From the NCBI RefSeq assembly GCF_001624695.1, contig NZ_JSEP01000022.1, positions 31,775 through 95,774 of the forward strand: DNA of 64,000 bases, given 5' to 3'. This document shows positions 60,157 to 64,000 of the stretch, piece after piece. Below the pieces are notes generated by a model that saw only the letters and a list, made by a program, of their open reading frames with translations, was not told the DNA's origin and searched no databases. Both the position numbers and the translations under genes were made by a program. The stretch is from Labrenzia sp. OB1 (lineage in GTDB: Bacteria; Pseudomonadota; Alphaproteobacteria; Rhizobiales; Stappiaceae). Position 1 is the stretch's first letter. The number at the start of each line of letters is the position of its first letter.

Positions 60157-63100
60157 ATGTTTTCAAGCTTTTTTATCTACCGGCCGAAGTTCGCGCTGGT
60201 CATTTCCATTGTGATCACAATTGCCGGTGTGCTGGGATATCTGTCGCTTCCGGTAGAACAGTTTCCTAACATTACACCGCCGGTCGTAAATGTAACCGCG
60301 ACCTATACCGGTGCGAGCGCCGAAGTCCTGGAAGACACCGTTGCCGCGCCGATCGAGGGACAGGTGAACGGCGTCGACGACATGATCTACATGCAGTCGA
60401 CGAGCTCCGCCAGCGGCACCTATTCGCTCAACGTCACTTTCGCGGTCGGTACCGATCCCGATATCGCAACAGTCAACGTGCAGAACCGGGTCAGCCAGGC
60501 TACCAGCCAGTTGCCAAGCGATGTGACGGCGCAGGGGGTGACGGTTCAGAAGTCCAGCACCAACATGCTGCTGGTGGTGACGCTCTATTCGCCCAACGGG
60601 ACTTTCGATCCGGTTTTTCTGTCGAATTATGCATCCATCAATCTGAAGGACACACTTGCCCGGGTTCCCGGCGTTGGCCGCGCGGATGTGATGACGGACT
60701 TAGCCTATGGCATGCGCATCTGGCTTGATCCCGACAAGCTGACCAGTCTCGGCATGACGCCGAGTGATTTTATCGCGGCGGTTCAGGACCAGAACATTCA
60801 AGTCGCGGCCGGTCAGATCGGTGCGCCACCGGTGCCTGACGGTCAGCAGTTCCAGTATACGGTCACCGCCGAGGGGCGGCTGTCGACGGTCGAGGAATTC
60901 GAACAGATTATCCTGAGGACCGGCGAAGACGGCGCTGTCGTTACCATTGGCGATATTGCCCGTGTGGAACTCGGTGCGCAGGATTACAGCACCTCGGGTG
61001 AATTCAACGGCAAGCCGGCGACAGTTCTCGCCGTTTATCAGGCGCCGGGTGCGAACGCCATTCAGGTTTCAACAGCCGTTCTGGCGCAAATGGAAAGCCT
61101 GTCGAAGAACTTTCCGTCGGATATGGAATATGGCGTACCGTTCAACACGACGGACTTCGTTCAGCAATCGCTTGACGATGTGATTACCACCCTGTTCCTG
61201 ACCTTCATGCTGGTCGTCACAGTGGTGTTCGTCTTTCTCGGCAACTGGCGTGCGACCATCATTCCGTCGATTGCAATTCCCGTTTCCCTGATAGGGACGT
61301 TCGCCGTTCTCCTGGCGTTGGGTATGTCGCTGAACACCATATCGCTGTTCGCGCTGGTGCTGGCGATCGGGATCGTGGTCGACGATGCGATCATTGTCGT
61401 CGAAAATGTGGAACGCATCATTGCCGAAGAAGGGCTTCCGCCAAAGGAAGCGACGGCCAAGGCCATGGGGCAGATTACCAGTCCGGTGATCGCGACGACC
61501 CTGGTGCTTCTCGCCGTTTTTGTCCCGACGATCTTCATGCCGGGCATTACAGGGCGGCTGTACTCGCAGTTCGCAGTGACCATTTCGGTCTCCGTGGTGA
61601 TTTCCTCCATCAATGCGCTGACGCTCTCTCCGGCGCTGTGCGGCCTGATCCTGAGGGCCCGCTCCGGACCCCCGCGCGGTATCATGGGCGTTTTCGACAA
61701 GGGCATTACCTCGGTCAGAAACGGCTACACCGCCGTTATCCGGCGGCTTGTGAAGATAGCCTTCATCGGTCTCGTGGTCGTGGCCGGGGTCGTGGCGCTG
61801 ATCCTCACACTTGGCGGCTCGCTGCCACAAGGCTTCCTGCCGTCGGAGGACCAGGGGTATCTCATGGTCGATGTCCAGTTGCCGGACGGCGCGGCTCTGG
61901 GGCGGACCGAACAGGTCACGGATCGTATTGTCGATCTGGTCGAGAACACGGCCGGCGTCGCTAATGTGGTCGTCGTCAACGGTTACTCGATCCTCAACGG
62001 GGCTTCGTCCTCGAATGTGGCGCTGGTGATCGCCACGATGACCGGTTGGGATCAGCGGCAGGCGCCGGACCTGCGCATCGACGCCATTCTCGGCAAGTTC
62101 TGGGCAGAGTTCTCGACCATTCCGGGGGCGAGTATTATTGCCTTCAATCCACCGCCCATTCCGGGACTTGGAACAACAGGCGGCGTTCAGATGATGCTGC
62201 AGCAGACTGGAGGCGGGACGCCTCAGGACCTCGCCTCGGCTGTCGGGTCGATGGTCTATTCGGCGAACCAGAGCCCTGAGATCGCGCGGGCCTACTCAAC
62301 ATTCCGGGCCAATGTGCCACAGATTTTCATCGATCTGGACCGGCAGAAGGCAAAGACGCTCAGCATCGATATCGCGGATGTCTTCATAACGTTGCAGTCC
62401 TATCTTGGATCTTATTATATCAACGATTTCAATATTTTCGGGCGCGTCTACCGGGTGATGATCCAGGCGGAGGGTGAATACCGCGACAGGGTTGAGGACA
62501 TCGATCGTCTGTATGTTCGTACAACTGATGGCACCATGGTTCCGATGCGAAGTATCGTGACCACAGAGACCATTCTGGGACCGCAGATCCTGACCCGCTA
62601 CAACATGTTCCGTTCCGCGGCGGTGATGGCCGATCCCGGACCGGGGGCATCCACCGGTGTCGTGATCAACGAAGTCGAGGCTGCGGCAAGTCAGGCACTT
62701 CCGTCCGGATATTCCTATGAATGGACGGGCACGGCCGCTCAGCAACTCGGGTCCGGGCAGATCGTGATCTTCATTCTGATGCTCTCCATCCTGTTCACCT
62801 ATCTGTTTCTGGTGGCGCAGTATGAGAGCTGGACAATGCCGGTGGCGATCCTGATGTCTGTATCCTTTGCAATACTTGGGGCGCTCGTGGCCGTGTTCGT
62901 GACGGGAGGCGACGTCAATCTCTATACGCAGATCGGGATGATCATGCTGGTCGGAATGGGCGCGAAAAACGCGATCCTGATTGTCGAGTTCGCGATGGAG
63001 CAAAGGGACAGTGGCAAGTCGATCCTGGAGGCCGGTGTGGAAGCGGCGCATCTGCGTTTCCGGGCCGTCATGATGACGGCGCTGTCGTTCCTGCTCGGGG

Positions 63101-63306
63101 TCGTGCCACTCATGACGGCCTCAAGCGCCGGCGCAGCCAGCCAGAAAGCCATCGGCTTCGCGGTCTTCGGCGGAATGCTGTTCGCCTCATCGATCGGGGT
63201 TCTTCTGATCCCGATCCTGTATGTATGCCTGCAAACCATCCGTGAAACGGTCAAAGGCTGGTTGGGCGGGCAACCGGTGAAGAAACAGGAGGCTCCGGCC
63301 GCCTGA
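60157..63306 (+). CDS. RND multidrug efflux permease, HAE1/AcrB family
   Basis: The 1049-residue protein is a proton-driven pump of the inner membrane. It starts MFSSFFIYRPKFALVISIVI, has twelve membrane helices with two large periplasmic loops, the proton relay Asp-Asp in GIVVDDAIIVVENVERI and the essential Lys in VGMGAKNAILIVEFAM, and the typical LPSDVTAQGVTVQKSSTN pore segment. The hydrophobic-amphiphilic (HAE1) rather than heavy-metal type is indicated by the motif set. The ATG follows the adaptor stop without a gap. Confidence 0.96.
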   Translation: MFSSFFIYRPKFALVISIVITIAGVLGYLSLPVEQFPNITPPVVNVTATYTGASAEVLEDTVAAPIEGQVNGVDDMIYMQSTSSASGTYSLNVTFAVGTDPDIATVNVQNRVSQATSQLPSDVTAQGVTVQKSSTNMLLVVTLYSPNGTFDPVFLSNYASINLKDTLARVPGVGRADVMTDLAYGMRIWLDPDKLTSLGMTPSDFIAAVQDQNIQVAAGQIGAPPVPDGQQFQYTVTAEGRLSTVEEFEQIILRTGEDGAVVTIGDIARVELGAQDYSTSGEFNGKPATVLAVYQAPGANAIQVSTAVLAQMESLSKNFPSDMEYGVPFNTTDFVQQSLDDVITTLFLTFMLVVTVVFVFLGNWRATIIPSIAIPVSLIGTFAVLLALGMSLNTISLFALVLAIGIVVDDAIIVVENVERIIAEEGLPPKEATAKAMGQITSPVIATTLVLLAVFVPTIFMPGITGRLYSQFAVTISVSVVISSINALTLSPALCGLILRARSGPPRGIMGVFDKGITSVRNGYTAVIRRLVKIAFIGLVVVAGVVALILTLGGSLPQGFLPSEDQGYLMVDVQLPDGAALGRTEQVTDRIVDLVENTAGVANVVVVNGYSILNGASSSNVALVIATMTGWDQRQAPDLRIDAILGKFWAEFSTIPGASIIAFNPPPIPGLGTTGGVQMMLQQTGGGTPQDLASAVGSMVYSANQSPEIARAYSTFRANVPQIFIDLDRQKAKTLSIDIADVFITLQSYLGSYYINDFNIFGRVYRVMIQAEGEYRDRVEDIDRLYVRTTDGTMVPMRSIVTTETILGPQILTRYNMFRSAAVMADPGPGASTGVVINEVEAAASQALPSGYSYEWTGTAAQQLGSGQIVIFILMLSILFTYLFLVAQYESWTMPVAILMSVSFAILGALVAVFVTGGDVNLYTQIGMIMLVGMGAKNAILIVEFAMEQRDSGKSILEAGVEAAHLRFRAVMMTALSFLLGVVPLMTASSAGAASQKAIGFAVFGGMLFASSIGVLLIPILYVCLQTIRETVKGWLGGQPVKKQEAPAA

Positions 63307-63604
63307 TTGGCCGGTGCTATCCTGGTTCGGGCCGGTTATACGGCGACGTGAACCTTCGTGATTACCCAATCGAGGCGCCGCGCGGGCAGGGCATTCTGCC
63401 TGCGTGGAGGCAGCGCTGCTGCCCGTTTTGGAGAGGTCTGAACCAGGGGAAATTCTGACGGGGCTCAATCAGGCAGGCGGCTTCCCACTGCGTAAGTGTT
63501 CAGCGACATGCGTCGCGCCGGTTGGGAATTCAAGATTATGACGTGTGACCTGAGACCCAAGTCTCTTCCGCGTTAGCGCGGAGTCCGATGGTTGGTTTTT
63601 GACC

Positions 63605-64000
63605 TCATGCGGCCTGCTTTTGCAATGTCATTTTCTTTGCGAATTCACTGGGTGTGAGATTGCCCAGGGATGAATGGGGTCTGTTGATGTTGTCGTCTTC
63701 TTTCCATGCGGTGATTTGGCGTCTGGCCTCGGCGAGTGACGAAAACAGCGTCTCGTTGAGGCACTCGTCCCTGAAGCTGCCGTTGAGGCTCTCGACAAAT
63801 CCGTTCTGCACCGGCTTTCCTGGCTGGATGTAATGCCAGTCGACGCTGGTCTCCTGACACCATTTGAGAACGGCCATACTGGTCGGCTCGGTCCCGTTGT
63901 CAGAAACCACGGTGACCGGTTTGCCGCGCAGACGAATGAGCGCATCGAGTTCACGGGTGACCCGCAGGCCGGATAAAGAGGTATCAGCGACCAGCGCCAG
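63605..64000 (-). mobile_element. IS3-family transposase OrfB, C-terminal part
   Basis: The frame is open to the right edge, so the gene begins outside the window. The visible part is the end of the DDE integrase core: an aspartate-rich strand (TVVSDNGTEPTSMAVLKW, second Asp), then GKPVQNGFVESLNGSFRDEC with the catalytic Glu, and NRPHSSLGNLTPSEF, diagnostic of IS3-type OrfB. The stop is at 63605. A likely IS end lies in 63544-63604 (a stretch beginning TGTGACCTGAGACCC and a small CCGCG-TTAG-CGCGG hairpin at about 63569-63582), but the terminal repeat cannot be confirmed with one end only. The 63307-63543 stretch holds nothing that I recognise. Confidence 0.88.

Noticed and set aside
63295..63314. 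CCGGCC/GGCCGG hairpin at the end of the RND pump gene as a terminator
   Set aside because: It spans the stop codon and has no T tract.

Overview
The window is chromosomal DNA of an alphaproteobacterium of the Rhizobiales/Hyphomicrobiales type, probably close to Roseibium/Labrenzia (Stappiaceae); that placement is inferred from gene content and order, not from a search. The evidence is a rhizobial-style flagellar locus (FlaF and FlbT regulators, MotC and MotE accessory proteins, MotD/FliK, an OmpR-type Rem/FtcR regulator, a DUF1217 protein, no FliD/FliS/FliA/FlgM) together with the blocks ppiD-trpD-trpC-moaC-moeA and tpiA-secG-pyrG.

Layout. 1-513: 5' part of a DnaB-like RecA ATPase gene leaving the window. 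739-1649: a two-gene minus-strand unit (exported unknown protein, then a PilZ protein). 1829-8148: rod, P-ring, L-ring and export genes flgB-flgC-fliE-flgG-flgA-flgI and motE-flgH-fliL-fliP. 8462-9382: the single flagellin gene. 9525-16394: fliF, a FliH-like gene, motB, motC, fliK/motD and a lytic transglycosylase. 16564-22009: flgE-flgK-flgL-flaF-flbT-flgD-fliQ. 22226-25474: flhA-fliR and a FliJ-like coiled-coil gene. 25625-26903: flgJ-type rod protein, FlgN-like chaperone and a second FliL-like protein. 27028-29625: a small non-flagellar island with two unknown genes and a frameshifted serine hydrolase. 29851-34902 (minus strand): motA-fliM-DUF6468-like-fliN-fliG-flhB. 35088-38723: DUF1217 gene, flgF, an unknown gene and fliI. 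39023-39826: the Rem/FtcR-type regulator. 40234-44092: a histidine kinase and a receiver-DUF3369-GGDEF-EAL protein. 44321-49145: coxG and a form II carbon monoxide dehydrogenase-like molybdo-hydroxylase (S-L-M order). 49216-54687 (minus): moeA, moaC, trpC, trpD, ppiD. 54933-58799: tpiA, secG, pyrG, a VOC protein. 58993-63306: an RND efflux adaptor and pump. 63605-64000: C-terminal part of an IS3-family transposase.

The main discovery is regulatory. A 19-bp tandem direct repeat with an 11-bp period, consensus about nnnMAGCY-TCG-SGCAAGST, lies in the sense orientation upstream of ten transcription units (hypothetical/PilZ, flgB, motE, flaA, fliF, flgE, flhA, flgJ, motA and the DUF1217 gene). 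In seven of these the box ends 45-60 nt before the start codon. I saw no convincing copy upstream of non-flagellar genes in the window. The 11-bp direct-repeat geometry is what OmpR/PhoB-family regulators recognise, so the Rem/FtcR-type protein encoded at 39023-39826 is the natural candidate binder. The box also ties a PilZ protein and an exported unknown protein to the flagellar regulon.

The genes account for nearly all of a flagellar basal body, hook, export gate and motor. Filament cap, filament chaperone, sigma-28 and anti-sigma genes are not in the window. No tRNA, rRNA, CRISPR array or prophage was seen.
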